Below, piece after piece: positions 1-11,500 of a stretch of 64,000 nucleotides of DNA. The translations under genes and the position numbers were made by a program. The first letter of the stretch is position 1; every line of letters begins with the position of its first letter. Source of the stretch: Vitis vinifera (Eukaryota; Streptophyta; Magnoliopsida; Vitales; Vitaceae); contig NC_081818.1 in the NCBI RefSeq assembly GCF_030704535.1, forward strand, positions 28,056,001 through 28,120,000. The letters are read 5' to 3'. The notes beneath the pieces were generated by a model that searched no databases, was not told the DNA's origin, and saw only the letters and a program-made list of their open reading frames with translations.

Positions 1-917
1 AGGAGAGAAAGGAAGAAATAAAAGAAAGAAAGCAAGCAGCACTACCTTATGCTCTCTTACTTTATGACCTTCATCTTTATCATCATGTACATGTACATAT
101 TCACTCAACATATCCCAAAAGCATTGTTCCTTCTCAGGTGCCTTTCTCCTTTTTTATGGCTTTTCATAGCCGCCCCCCCTCCCTCCCTCCCATTGGTCGC
201 TCTCTCTCTCTCTCTCTTCAAACCTTCCTTCTCATCCCACCTTTCTCTAAAGCTAAACCAGCATGACCCCAAAAAAGAAGTAATCTCCAATCCATTTCCA
301 GTCAAAAGATACCCCCATTTAGTCTCTCACCTTAGGCATGAAGGAAATCAAATAACAATACAACTCCGTGTTCTAAATATCCATGTATATATGATCTCTT
401 TTAGAACCTCTTGTGGACATATTTGACAATTGCACTTTATAGTTACCTTTCTACTTAAGAGTCTAATCATACAAATACTAAAACCCTCTTTTTCTAACTC
501 CTCTTTGCTTTTGAATTGACATTAATTTTTAATCCATCCTTGTTTTCTTAGGCTTATATTAATTGTTTCTACATGACAAACCCACCCAGCCAAATTTTAT
601 TGCAGCTCTCTCAGACTCATGCATAGATCTAGCAAATGTTTTAGAATTCATGTTCATATGAGATTCTCTTATGGCACCATGTCAACCATTGAATTCAATA
701 AATGCCCACTTGAATTATACTTCAATTTATTCTTGTTTCTTAAAGGCTAAGTCTTGGATCACCCATCTCATGATCCTCTAGTACCACATCAGGTAGACAA
801 TTTGTATAAACCACACATTCTAATATAGAATATTCATAATCCTATTGGCTTTCCATTTAGATCTAAATCTTGAGATGCTGATTGTCTCATAACAATCAAC
901 ATTAGATAAATTCAGGG

Positions 918-1043
918 TATCATAAATGGTAGGATTTAACCTCAAGACTATGTGTCATTTATTGATATTACACTTCTCACTATCATAAATGGTAGGATTT
1001 AACCTCGAGACTATATGTCATTTACTGATATTACACTTCCCTC
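918..1043. repeat. Two-unit 63-bp tandem duplication
   Basis: The unit beginning TATCATAAATGGTAGGATTT at 918 is repeated at 981 with a handful of substitutions (for example CTCAAGACTATGTGT against CTCGAGACTATATGT). It lies in non-coding DNA and has no evident function. Confidence 0.85.
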
Positions 1044-1277
1044 TGTTAGCTTTAACTGATTGGACTATCCTGAGGGGCAGTGATTAGAGTTATAAGCATA
1101 TGAAAAACAAAAAAAATATTGTGATTGTTTCCTTAGATTCCCATTTCTCATGTAAAAAATGATGGTAGATGAGGGAAATGGAAATTATTTTCCTTGAGAT
1201 TCTTGGGTGTTGTTATCTTTTGGGGAGGAGTGAAAACCCATTCTCTTCTTTGTTGGAAATTATTATTTAATTTCTTC

Positions 1278-1320
1278 ATATATATATATATATATATATA
1301 TTTATTTATTTATTTATTTT
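1278..1320. repeat. TA / TTTA microsatellite
   Basis: An alternating TA tract of about 22 bases passes directly into repeated TTTA units, a simple compound microsatellite in intergenic DNA. Confidence 0.9.
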
Positions 1321-3523
1321 AATGGGTGATGATAGATATTCCCACATTATAAGTCATTGGTGGCCAACTGGCCAACACATGGGAAGTGGTTATATGTATC
1401 ACAATCCTTTTCAATTTTTATTTTTTATTTTTCTGGTATCAAATTCTGTTAAATGAAGCTAAATTTTTATCACCGGCCTTTATAATTCAGTGGTATGAGA
1501 TCTTGATTTAAAATATTGTGATCAGACGGACAAAAAAAGGTTGATGAATATATCTTAATTGTGATCATGTGGACAAGAAAAGTTTGACACAGAAATCCTA
1601 GTGCATGAAACAGTACCAATTTTTTTTTTTTATAAAGTAATTAATTAATTTTTCTTTAAATTCTTTATAGAGTGTAAGATAGTTGACTATATTTTTAAAT
1701 GGTCTTTTTTTTGTCCAAAAAAAAAAAAAAAAATCTTTCCCTGCCTCGTGCTTTTCTTTATCCTTTTTCCCCACTACAAAAAAGAAAAGATTTGATTCTT
1801 TGGGTCCCATTGCTACGTGGTTCTCCTGTAAGTGCAGTTTCCAGAGGCACGGAACACCATATGATATATATGATTAAAAATAAATAAATCACCTGTAACG
1901 TGTCTTCCTAATATTTGTTGCAATCTCCTATAACCTCAAGCATAACTTCTTTTGAATTTCAGATCAATATGTGAAAATGGAAAATTTTAAAATGAGAGAA
2001 AATATATATATTTTTATTATAATACATATTTGTATAATTATTTTTTAAAACAATTTTTAAAAAATAAATGAAAACAACTAAAAATGTTGTGTGAAAATAC
2101 TTTATTTTTTTATTTTTGAGAACAAAAAAATAGAAAACAAATTTTTGATTGTCAAACATGTTTTTCAATTTTTCTTGTGTTCTTGAAAATAGAAAATTGT
2201 TTTGAAAAACAATAGTCAAACATGTCTTAGATGTTTGATAGATTTTAGAAAACATTTTTAAAAATTTGAAAATCTGTTTTAAAAAAAATAATTATAAATG
2301 ATTCTTCTAAAAACACATTAAAATACTTCGAATAAAAACGCTATCAAATACATTATTAACTTATATTATTCTTTGAGAGTAATTTTGAAAAAAATCATTT
2401 ATAAAGTGATTGTTTAGAAATTATTAAATAAAAATAAAAAGTGCTTCCAACATTGCTAAAATCTCTAATTATTGTTAAAACTAAATAAATAATAATTTGT
2501 TTTATTATTATGGGAAATGAGCTTTACATATTGAGGTGTGAATGGATGACAATAGCATAATACTGTTCACATACAGCATTGGAGGACTATTATGTAATTT
2601 CCCCTTTTTTTTTTTCTTTAAAAAGAAAGATACGATGTGTTCAAACTTGAGAGCTCTCTTTCAAAATTTTAATAATGCCAGCACAAAGTTTGATAGGTTG
2701 ACTTTCAGAACACCACAATTAGTTGTAATAATTCAATTTCAATTATTTTTTTAAAATTTTTAATTTTTGGAAAAGGGTGACAGGTGTTTTTAGCTTTTAA
2801 AATAATGAGGAATGCCATCTTTTTCAAAATTAAAATTTTGATAATATAAAGCACTAGTGTACGAATAGCCTTGACGTGGAAAAAAAAATCACCCAACATG
2901 CTAACCACCGAACCACACAAGCAAAAAATAAGTGAATAAATAATAAAATTATATATTTTGATAGCTTGTAGTAATGGTGGGTGAGAATTATGAAATGGGT
3001 GAAAAACGTTGGTAGTGGTGGCTACTTGGAGGACCACTCTGGTTCCCCATATTGGGCACGTGACTGCATCACATTGATACCAAAATAGTAGCTTAATCTT
3101 GACTAGAACTAGGCGGCCACGTGGTCTATTGTGTTTGCTTCCTCCATATCCCCACCCCACTACGTTGTGGACTTATCCATGCATGGTGAAAGTAAAATTT
3201 TAAGACATGGAATCAAAGATATCATTCCAATAGTTGATGTCGTCCGACTTTGATACAAAGTTACGTGGTTAGAGATGATAATGAGAAAATGAAAACGGAG
3301 AAACCGTTAACCACATAACGCCATCCGACAGTGAGCCGACCGGAAAGCATGGGTTCGACTTAAAGATTGTGGCACGGACTCCGATTCTCATAATCCAGCG
3401 GTTCGAATCGCATCTCCCATCCGTCACCCGCGGCGCAAGTTAGTCATTCGCCTCCCCTTGACTGAAATTACAAAAAAAACCCACCTCCAGGGCTTTTCCG
3501 CCATTTCGCCCTCTGAGCAGGCC

Positions 3524-3529
3524 TATAAA
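3524..3529 (+). promoter_or_regulatory. TATA box of the HD-Zip I gene
   Basis: TATAAA within GCCTATAAAACG sits in the GC-richer region about 475 bases before the main start codon. A start site about 30 bases on (near 3555) would give a leader of about 450 bases holding the upstream ORF at 3786. The position fits a plant core promoter; no transcript confirms it. Confidence 0.6.
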
Positions 3530-3785
3530 ACGCAACGCTCTCACCTCGCTCAACTTTAGCTGCGAGGTACACCTTTGCAGAGACACTGAGCCTGAGAGCC
3601 TGAGCGCGCCCCGACCGACGCTGCCGCCGGAGAATCACCGCCGATCATCAGAATTCAGGATTATACGAACTCTGATGAAGGTGTGACTTCCTCTTCCCTG
3701 AACCAAATTTCTGAATTTGTCTTGTGTGTGTTTTCGTTTGACTCACTCACCGAAATTCTCATCGGAGCTGGGTAAGATTGTTCCT

Positions 3786-3875
3786 ATGATGGGATTTTGC
3801 ATCTGTCCGTTGGAGACACCGGCACGGCTGCTGTGGAGCACTAGCTTCTTTCGCCACAAGCTCATGATCTTCTGA
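3786..3875 (+). CDS. Upstream ORF (29 aa) in the HB1 leader, probable conserved-peptide uORF
   Basis: This short ORF opens with two ATG codons (MMGFC...), ends with ...FFRHKLMIF and a TGA, and lies 125 bases before the main ATG at 4001. Arabidopsis ATHB1 mRNA is known to carry a conserved-peptide uORF (CPuORF33) that represses translation of the main frame. Its position in the orthologous leader and its Trp/Phe-rich, basic C-terminus make this the likely counterpart. A tiny ATG-AAG-GTG-TGA ORF precedes it at 3675-3686. The role in translation control is inferred from the Arabidopsis work; I could not align the peptides. Confidence 0.65.
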   Translation: MMGFCICPLETPARLLWSTSFFRHKLMIF

Positions 3876-4000
3876 GTGCCGGAGTAATATATACTATACA
3901 TATACAGAAACCGAAGTTTACTGTTAAGGCTTCGCCGGAAATTGTAATATCGACGGCGGTGAAATCGCCTGAGATCTAGCTGAGTATACCAGAATCTGAG

Positions 4001-5909
4001 ATGGATTCCTGCCGTCTTTTCTTTGATCCTTCCTCTGGCCACGGGAACATGCTCTTCCTCGGGAACGGTGATTCTCTTTTTCGAGGTCAACTTTCTTTTC
4101 TTCCCATTATACCCTTGGTATTTCTCGTTTATTGTTTCCTTCTGTTTGGTTCCCGTGAAATCCGATGAAAACGATCTCATATACCGTGTTCTGTGTTTTG
4201 TTTTAGATTTCTTGAATTTTTATTTGTTTGATTTCCTATATTTTCTCCACAACCAAACGGAATTGTAATTTACGTAGCAAGTTTATTTCATTTTATTTTA
4301 TTTTTAGTTTTCTGCAATGATTTTGTGCTATCGGTTGACACAGGACCAAGATCAATTATGAACATCGAGGAAACCTCGAAAAAGAGGCCATTTTTCACCT
4401 CGCCAGAAGACATGTTCGATGAGGAATATTACGACGAACAGATGCCGGAGAAGAAACGTCGCCTCACTCCTGAACAGGTGTGCGTAAATTGCTGAGATTC
4501 GATACGTATCTAGAAATATGCCATATTAATCTCAATCTTATAAGCATCGAATTCCCTCGACTTCTTTTTCATTACAGTAATTATTACATAAGATAAGAAT
4601 TTTGGGATGTGATTTATGGGTTTTTTTTACTATTGAAATTTGATGAAAAGAAATTAGAATTTTGAATCTTCTTTTCGTTGATATATTTCGGCAAGCAATT
4701 GGGAGTTGGAATCTCATTAAAGAATGATTTGAGGAGTGATGTATCTAATACTGGCTTGTAACTTTTTGTGGGTAATTGATTAAGGTACATCTGCTGGAGA
4801 AGAGCTTTGAGGCGGAGAACAAACTGGAGCCGGAGCGCAAGACCCAGTTGGCCAAGAAGCTGGGATTGCAGCCCAGGCAGGTGGCGGTCTGGTTCCAGAA
4901 TCGCCGAGCACGGTGGAAGACTAAGCAGTTGGAGAGGGACTATGATCTCCTCAAATCTTCTTATGATTCCCTTGTGTCTGAATATGACTCCATCCTCAAG
5001 GAGAAGGAGAAGCTCAAATCTGAGGTATACTAATCTGCATAATTCATTTTCACTTATCGAATTTGTAGAGATCCGGTGATTAGATCTTCAAAATTATTGT
5101 AACAATCGTCCACAATCCGTGATCAATTAGAAAGCATTGTAATTATCATCCATAATCTTTGATAAATTAGAGAAGGATTTGTTTCTTTTTCCTAGGCTAT
5201 GTAGTTTCATTCTGGGTACAAACTCAAGCTTAATCTGCGAGAGATATTGGCAGCCTGTAGGTGATTGGGACCTGCTTTGTATGAGCTTGCACCCATTAGA
5301 TTCTTGATATAAGCACAAAGAAAATTTTGATTGATTCTTTTTATATACTGATAGTTGGAAAGAACAGCATCTGTTCTAAACCAAAGACAGTTTCAAGTAG
5401 CAATAGAGGAATATACCTTTGTAGTTTCCTCAAAATATTCTTGGTGTAGGGTGTTTGGGCAAAACTTTTGTGCATCGAGTATTTGTTCCTTTTGTTGTGT
5501 GGACCACGCAGTGTGAATGTCATATGATAATATGGTTGCTCTGCAGGTTGTTTCCTTAACTGAGAAGCTGCAAGCTAAAGAGGTGACTGGAACACCAACA
5601 TTAACTGTTCAGAAAGTTGAACCACTTCAGGCAGATGCAGCCGACGTGCCACCTGTCCCATGCAGCGTAAAGGTTGAGGACCGCCTGAGTTCTGGAAGTG
5701 GCGCAAGTGCAGTGGTCGATGAAGATGGTCCACAGCTCCTGGACAGTGGTGACTCCTACTTCCAAAATGCTGAATACCCTGGATGCTTGGGTGTCCAATC
5801 GGAAGAGGATGATGGGAGTGATGATGGGCAGAGTTATTTCTCTGATGCCCTTGTGTTGCCCGAGCACCATCACGAGGAGGGAGAGGCTTTGTTGTGGGTT
5901 TGGCCTTAA
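4001..5909 (+). CDS. HB1: HD-Zip class I transcription factor, ATHB1/HAT5 orthologue
   Basis: Four coding exons: 4001-4085, 4344-4477, 4785-5024 and 5547-5909, all with GT-AG junctions and consistent phase, giving 273 aa (Arabidopsis ATHB1 is about the same length). The N-terminus ([16 protein letters not shown]) and the acidic stretch before KKRRLTPEQ are typical of this subgroup. The homeodomain spans about residues 67-123, split by intron 2, with recognition helix [14 protein letters not shown] leucine zipper follows at once ([15 protein letters not shown], through exon 3 into exon 4). The C-terminus is acidic and ends in an aromatic WVWP-type tail, the presumed activation end. HD-Zip I proteins bind CAAT(A/T)ATTG pseudopalindromes as dimers in the nucleus; ATHB1 acts in leaf and hypocotyl growth. 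The gene converges with the MBD9-type gene. Translation is probably limited by the leader uORF. Confidence 0.95.
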
Positions 5910-6106
5910 AATGTCATCAAACTCGTGTTAGTGATTGTTCTTAAGATGGGTGTTTTATTTCTCTTTGCTGTAGTTGCTTAGAAGAAGAAACAAAACTACT
6001 ACCTAATGGAGATGAAATAACAAAAAAAAAAAAGAAAAAAGTTGGGGAAGAAAAACAAAAAAAGGTGACCTTTAGGTCAGTAATGGATTTAAAGGCTAAG
6101 GTGATG

Positions 6107-6112
6107 AATAAA
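6107..6112 (+). terminator. Candidate polyadenylation signal of HB1
   Basis: AATAAA lies about 200 bases after the HB1 stop codon, in T-rich DNA. It is the best near-consensus signal in the likely 3' UTR; the cleavage site is not known. Confidence 0.45.
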
Positions 6113-6114
6113 AT

Positions 6115-8587
6115 TATGTGTTTTGGTCAATTGGTCATTGGGATGTACTTCAATCTTCCTTGTGTTCTATTATATTTTAGCTTTTTCCAATTGTCCAATC
6201 GTTGTACTGGAATCCGGGCAAGACCCGATCAAAGCTCTATGACATGCTCTTTCTAGAATAATAAAATTTTATTTTAAACTAATACCTGAAGAGGAACCCC
6301 CACTATCAATCCAACTATACTTAATTGTGTATGCTTCTCGGATGAAGAGGAACATAGAATCCGAAAATTAACCTGGCACTGATGAAAAAAATATATATGA
6401 AAATTTCATCACTTAGATGGTAGTATATAAGTAGATATTAAATAACTTAAATCAAATTAGTGTTTGAGCATTGATATACTACTCCAGTGGAACCCATGAA
6501 GTGGTTGTCGCTTTGATACAGCTAGCTTCCATACAGCCAATCTTATGATATAGCCATTAAGCTTCAGCCCCGTGACTAACCCTATCTTGATTGGAGAGGA
6601 TAAAAGCATATCCAATGGTCTCTGACCCATTCTATTTTCCATCCATTTTATTTTGTTTTCTAATCTCTTAATATATATAAATATATAAAAGAGACCCACT
6701 TGTCAGAAAAAAATATTCCTAAAGAAACGGTCATTAGCAATAACTTTACGTTTGAAGCAGCCTTATTTTTCTATTCCGGACTCAAGTATTGCCTTTGGGC
6801 TCACAAATACTGGAATTAAATATAGTTTATCATCAAACCCATTTGTTTAATGAGATGGTCACTTGGTGGAGATCAATCAAAGCATGCGAAGAGAACTTAC
6901 CTTTGCTCCTGATGTTGAGATGTGGATTCTCTATTGTCGAGTAACATCACCATCACCATCCAAACCTCAACAAATACCATCATCTGAACATTGATAAACG
7001 CAATTCTCGGATCATTTCAACCACCCTGACGAAAATATAAGAAAGAGTCTTCAAACATGCTCTTCCACATTATAAAAATCCAAATAAATATATTCATAGT
7101 CACACACATATATAGATAAAAAAGAGGAGTTATGATGATTAAGAATCCGAGGAGATGTGCTACATTTCTAATCAAAAGAGGACACCCATTTTTGATTTAA
7201 TAACAATGCTAGGTTTGACTTGTAAGTGGATTCTAATTGCTATGCTCATGCAAGAGGACGGGGTACTCACAATTGCGTAGTTGCAAGGTATACAGAAAGG
7301 AAGCAGAGATGAGGTGGCTGGTGGGGGTAGAAGTAAGCAGCCAATGAAGAGGCCTCCAAGTGAGGACATCACGAGCCACTTCCAACTTGCAATAACTTCT
7401 CATTAGAATCTGTTCTTCCCCACTATGCTCTCCCTTTCTACTTTGTCCTATCCTTTCATCCGCCTCTGTAGTATATACCCCATCTTGACCATTATTATTC
7501 TCCATCCATCTGTGCACCCAGAGACTTCTTTGGTACCTAGAAAAATGCAGGGCAAGAAAAAAAAGATAAAAAAGAACTCACATTGAGGCAGATGATGAAG
7601 TTGAAATGGTCGACCCACTTCTGGGGCCTTTATCCCTTGCTGTCGAAAACAAATCTTTTATCTTAAAGAAATACTTACAATAAGATTTATGGATCCATCG
7701 TACAAACATTATCAGCAGCCAGTTAAAAAGGAAGAAATGACATAGCAGTAAAAAAATACCCGGCCACCAAATGATTTGTAAACACCTGTTCCTTTTTAAT
7801 ATGCGCCTTTCCAAAAGGCAATCATTCTCTTTGTCAAGCTATGTTCCTAGGAGGAGAAAAGCCCAATGAATTGAGCTCTTAGCTGGAATGGTTCCTCTGT
7901 TCAATCGTGCGTCTATCTTCGACTGCCATACATGGATGCTAATCACAAAGGCCAAAGATAAACGGAGAGGAAAAGAAAACATTAATTTCATTCTTTAAAG
8001 TTTAAGGCGAACATCTGAAAAGCAAGGACAAGAAAGAACTACGTATAAAGAATGAAATATTGCCTACACCTGCTCGGGTAAGTCCTGTTTTTTTTTTTTT
8101 TCAATTTTTTTTTTTGTTTTTTTTGTTTTTTTTTTGTTTTTGGTTTGTACAATGATGTGTAATTTATATGGTGTTGACATCTTGCTCTTTGTGAGAAAAT
8201 GTATGTCCATCTTTCCCTTTCCAAGCAAGAGATCCAAAAGCTGCAGCAGAAATCAGTCCAAAATTGGATGCATTCTGATAACCATTCTGTCTTTGTTTCC
8301 AGCCTTCCATGCAAATCATTGGCAGACTTTGTTTCTCAATCCAGCATCCAGGTTAGCATGTCAGCCTTGTTCACTTTATGTACATACACACACACAAGGA
8401 GGCGGCGGCAGCAGCAACATCCTTGGACTTCCAACTTAGTCTTTGATACCCATATGATCCAATACAAACTGCAATGTGGTTACACGATCATCTTATATTT
8501 TTACAACATATGCCTGCTACCTCTCCCACTGCCACCAGGATAAATTGTCTGGATTGAATATCCCGCGAAAGAAAGAGAATCTGAAGA
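6115..8587. other. Convergent intergenic region between HB1 and the MBD9-type gene
   Basis: No recognisable gene. Minus-strand open stretches at 6457-6699, 7233-7517 and 7578-7814 lack known motifs and good start contexts; they could be 3' UTR or decayed sequence. A poly-T-rich tract at 8088-8145 (A-rich on the minus strand) lies about 450 bases beyond the MBD9 stop, so the MBD9 3' UTR may end near there. A short CA-type run sits near 8385-8396. Confidence 0.5.
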
Positions 8588-11500
8588 TCAACCTTCTGAT
8601 TCTTTCCTCCTCTTGTTTTGTTTTCTGCCCAGCTTTGACTTTTCCATGGTATCCAAATTGGGCACTGGCTTCGGATCAGGTTTGCTGCTGGGCTTGGGAC
8701 TGTCAGTCAGATCCAAATTGGATGAGATCTTCTCATAAGCAATGGCAGCATCCAGAGAGTATATGCGCAGGGCAAGGGAAGAAACGGTAGAAGTCTTGGC
8801 AGCAGCAGAGAGTGATGACCAATACCACCATCCATTCATCAAGTACTCGGTCTTAATCATGTCCTCGAGCATGATTGTTGCTTGAACCATCTGAAAGAAC
8901 ACAAAATTTTATTTGCAGAAGTCACCAAATCCATGGAGGACATTTTATGACAGTAGTGAAGCTAAACTTCAAAAGAAATTAACTCTTCCCTACTGTTCCA
9001 TGGTACACATTTATCAAAAGAAGTTGATAACTCAGTCTGTAGAACATCGAGCAAACACAGAGAAACGGAATGAATGATTCAACAATACTCCTAGAAATAA
9101 GGTTCATAGATGCAATTAAGAACCACTTCCACAGCATTCATAAGTCTCATACAGAAGAATAGGATACCTATATGGTGACTTAATTTTAAGTAATATGCAT
9201 AATCTTCAAGAGACTAATCCAGATGTGCAAAATCCATTATAACATAAGAAGAAAAACAATGTTCTTATGAACAACTTCTACAAAACTTGTAAATACTACT
9301 TTGAAAATGCAGCTCTCCAGTGGACTGTGGATGGAGATTATTTACTTCTATTTAGGAGGAAAAAAGAAAAAAGGCAAAAGACAAAAGAACTGCTGTTCGA
9401 GGCAGCATCTACCATGGATGGGTTTTATGCCTGACTTTTGAATTTGTGTGGGACTATCCTTATGATAATCTCTATGGAGCATAGTTTTAAAAGGCGCAAG
9501 GCGCATCTAAGACGCAAAAGTATACTATAGCTTAGGCACAAGGTACAAGGCACAACACAAAGTGCGCGCCTGAGTGAAGTGAAACCTGATCTAGTATGCA
9601 TATCAATTTTTTAAAATATGATCCAAAACCCGATCCAGTCAATAAAAAATTTAAGATTTCAAACATTTAAAAGAAACATTCAACAAAAAAAGTAATAAAA
9701 TCATATAAATTTTAATATACAATTAGAAATTTCAAGAATAAAAGTGTTTAAAAATAAAAAGTAAAGTAGACAAGGCATGCCGCTTCAACGAAACGCATGT
9801 CTTGGCAAGCAAGGTGCTATAGCTAGGGAGTAGTTGCGCCTTGAGCCTAGGCGTGCTTTAAGCACACGTTGAGCCTAGGCGTGCCTTAAGCACATGTTGA
9901 GCCTAGGTGTGCTCTAAGCGCGCCTTTTAAAACTATGCTATGGAGACAAAGGACATAACCACAAGCAATTGCAGAAAACCATTCTGGCAGACAATAATTC
10001 AGCCTAATGAAACATCTAGAGGGAAACAGATGACAAAAATGAATGACGGATTCACTGACCAACAAAAGTCTTAATGAAAAAAAAGGTTATTCAAAAGGTG
10101 TTATTATTATATATTTAATATCACTGAACTCAACTTAATTCAGAAGAATAGGGCTTTTCTATACCAGGTTAACTTTGTCCAAATGGTACTAATTAATTCC
10201 AAGGATTCAAGCCAAAAAATCAAATCCATCATAACACAATCTTGTAGCAAGAATAGAAATTGGCAAGCACGACAGGTTAAAAAAATGAAAACAGTTGTAA
10301 ATCCATTTCAATTGATGGTTGATCTTGCAGACCACCCAAAACATATTAGACAGTGGGTCTGACCCACCATGCTCACTTATCTTATGTTATAAAGCTTTCA
10401 GGTTCTTCTACCTTTGAATTGAAACAAAAGCAATCTTATGCTATTATACTATTTCAATAGCCTCAGAAATAAATCAGGTATTTTAAAAAGGCCACAGTCC
10501 AGATGGACTAAAACAGAATACCATAAACATTGGAGCTGAGATCACTGCTAATTTGAGAGATGCAAAAAAAATGCCTTTCAACAGTGCCTACTGAGGCACT
10601 AACTACCCACATAAAGAACCAAGGAAATAAATCTAACCTCAAAGATTGTCTCTGCAGATTTAACAAAAGCACGCCATGCCAATCTCTTTTCTAAGTCAGC
10701 CCTTGATGGTTTCAGAGCCTCTTCAGGGAGTGCAGCATCCATATCAAGTAAGTTGATCTTGAGTTGCCTCAAAATCTGGTAAACTTTGCCAACTAATGGT
10801 CTTAGTGAAGACTGAGGGATTACACAACAGCGACCAACCTCCATTTCTGGACCATTATTATTTAAAGAGTACTTTTTATCTTTTTGCTCCAAAGCTGATT
10901 TGTCAGTTCTAGATGCTGCACTGGTTTCATTTGCAGCAGAATCTCTGGAAGAATTATCAGAAAAGCTTCCACTGCCTCCAGCAGGAATCCTGTTCCCCTG
11001 TGCAAGCATCATATCTCCAGTGGCTTTAAGTTCACCACTAGGAACTAACAATAGTGTAGCATCACTGATATAAGGAGGTCTACTTGAGACAAATGATGGA
11101 ACCCCTTTGGAACCAATAAGACCTATTTCCTGCACCAATTCCTTGTTAGAGTTTTTGGTGACAAACTTGGAACAGATCTCTTCAAAATCATATGGGCACA
11201 CTAATCCTTCATTTTGAAATTTAATCAATCTCGACCTGGGCTGAGAACAGCCACCTTTTGGTATTTCAACCATGTCAATGTCACCAGTGCTCTCCTCCCG
11301 GGAGATTTTGGATTTCATAGTCCCCTTACCTTTTAAATGACTGCTATTTTCCTTGCTCTTCTCAGAGGTTGGTGGACCTGACCTGCAACTGCCATCATTA
11401 TGCTCCTCAAGTTGAATATCAGTGAAGAAAGTTCTGTGACAAGAGGGGCAATGATGCCTTGAAGACCAAATAGGTTCCAAGCATTCACATCTATACATTT

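Larger units (their letters stand above)
1..3500. other. AT-rich intergenic DNA upstream of the HD-Zip gene
   Basis: No convincing coding exon is seen. The stretch holds a CT-rich tract around 196-220, a 63-bp direct duplication (918-1043), a TA/TTTA microsatellite (1278-1320), homopolymer runs (1620-1630, 1715-1735) and AT-rich repeat-like sequence at about 1950-2480 rich in runs of A and T. Open frames here are short, low complexity and without recognisable domains. The last few hundred bases become more GC-rich and are probably the promoter of the HD-Zip gene. Confidence 0.6.

Noticed and set aside
49-426. 125-codon open frame at the left edge
   Set aside because: Low-complexity hydrophobic/Pro-Ser translation across a CT-rich tract, no domain, no splice or promoter context.
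1475-1545. tRNA- or SINE-like text (TTATAATTCAGTGGTATGAGATC)
   Set aside because: It has a weak box A resemblance but no acceptable box B, no cloverleaf pairing and no poly-A or target duplication.
6457-7814. Minus-strand open frames between HB1 and MBD9
   Set aside because: No recognisable motif, poor start contexts and no consistent splicing into the MBD9 gene; left as spacer or possible 3' UTR.
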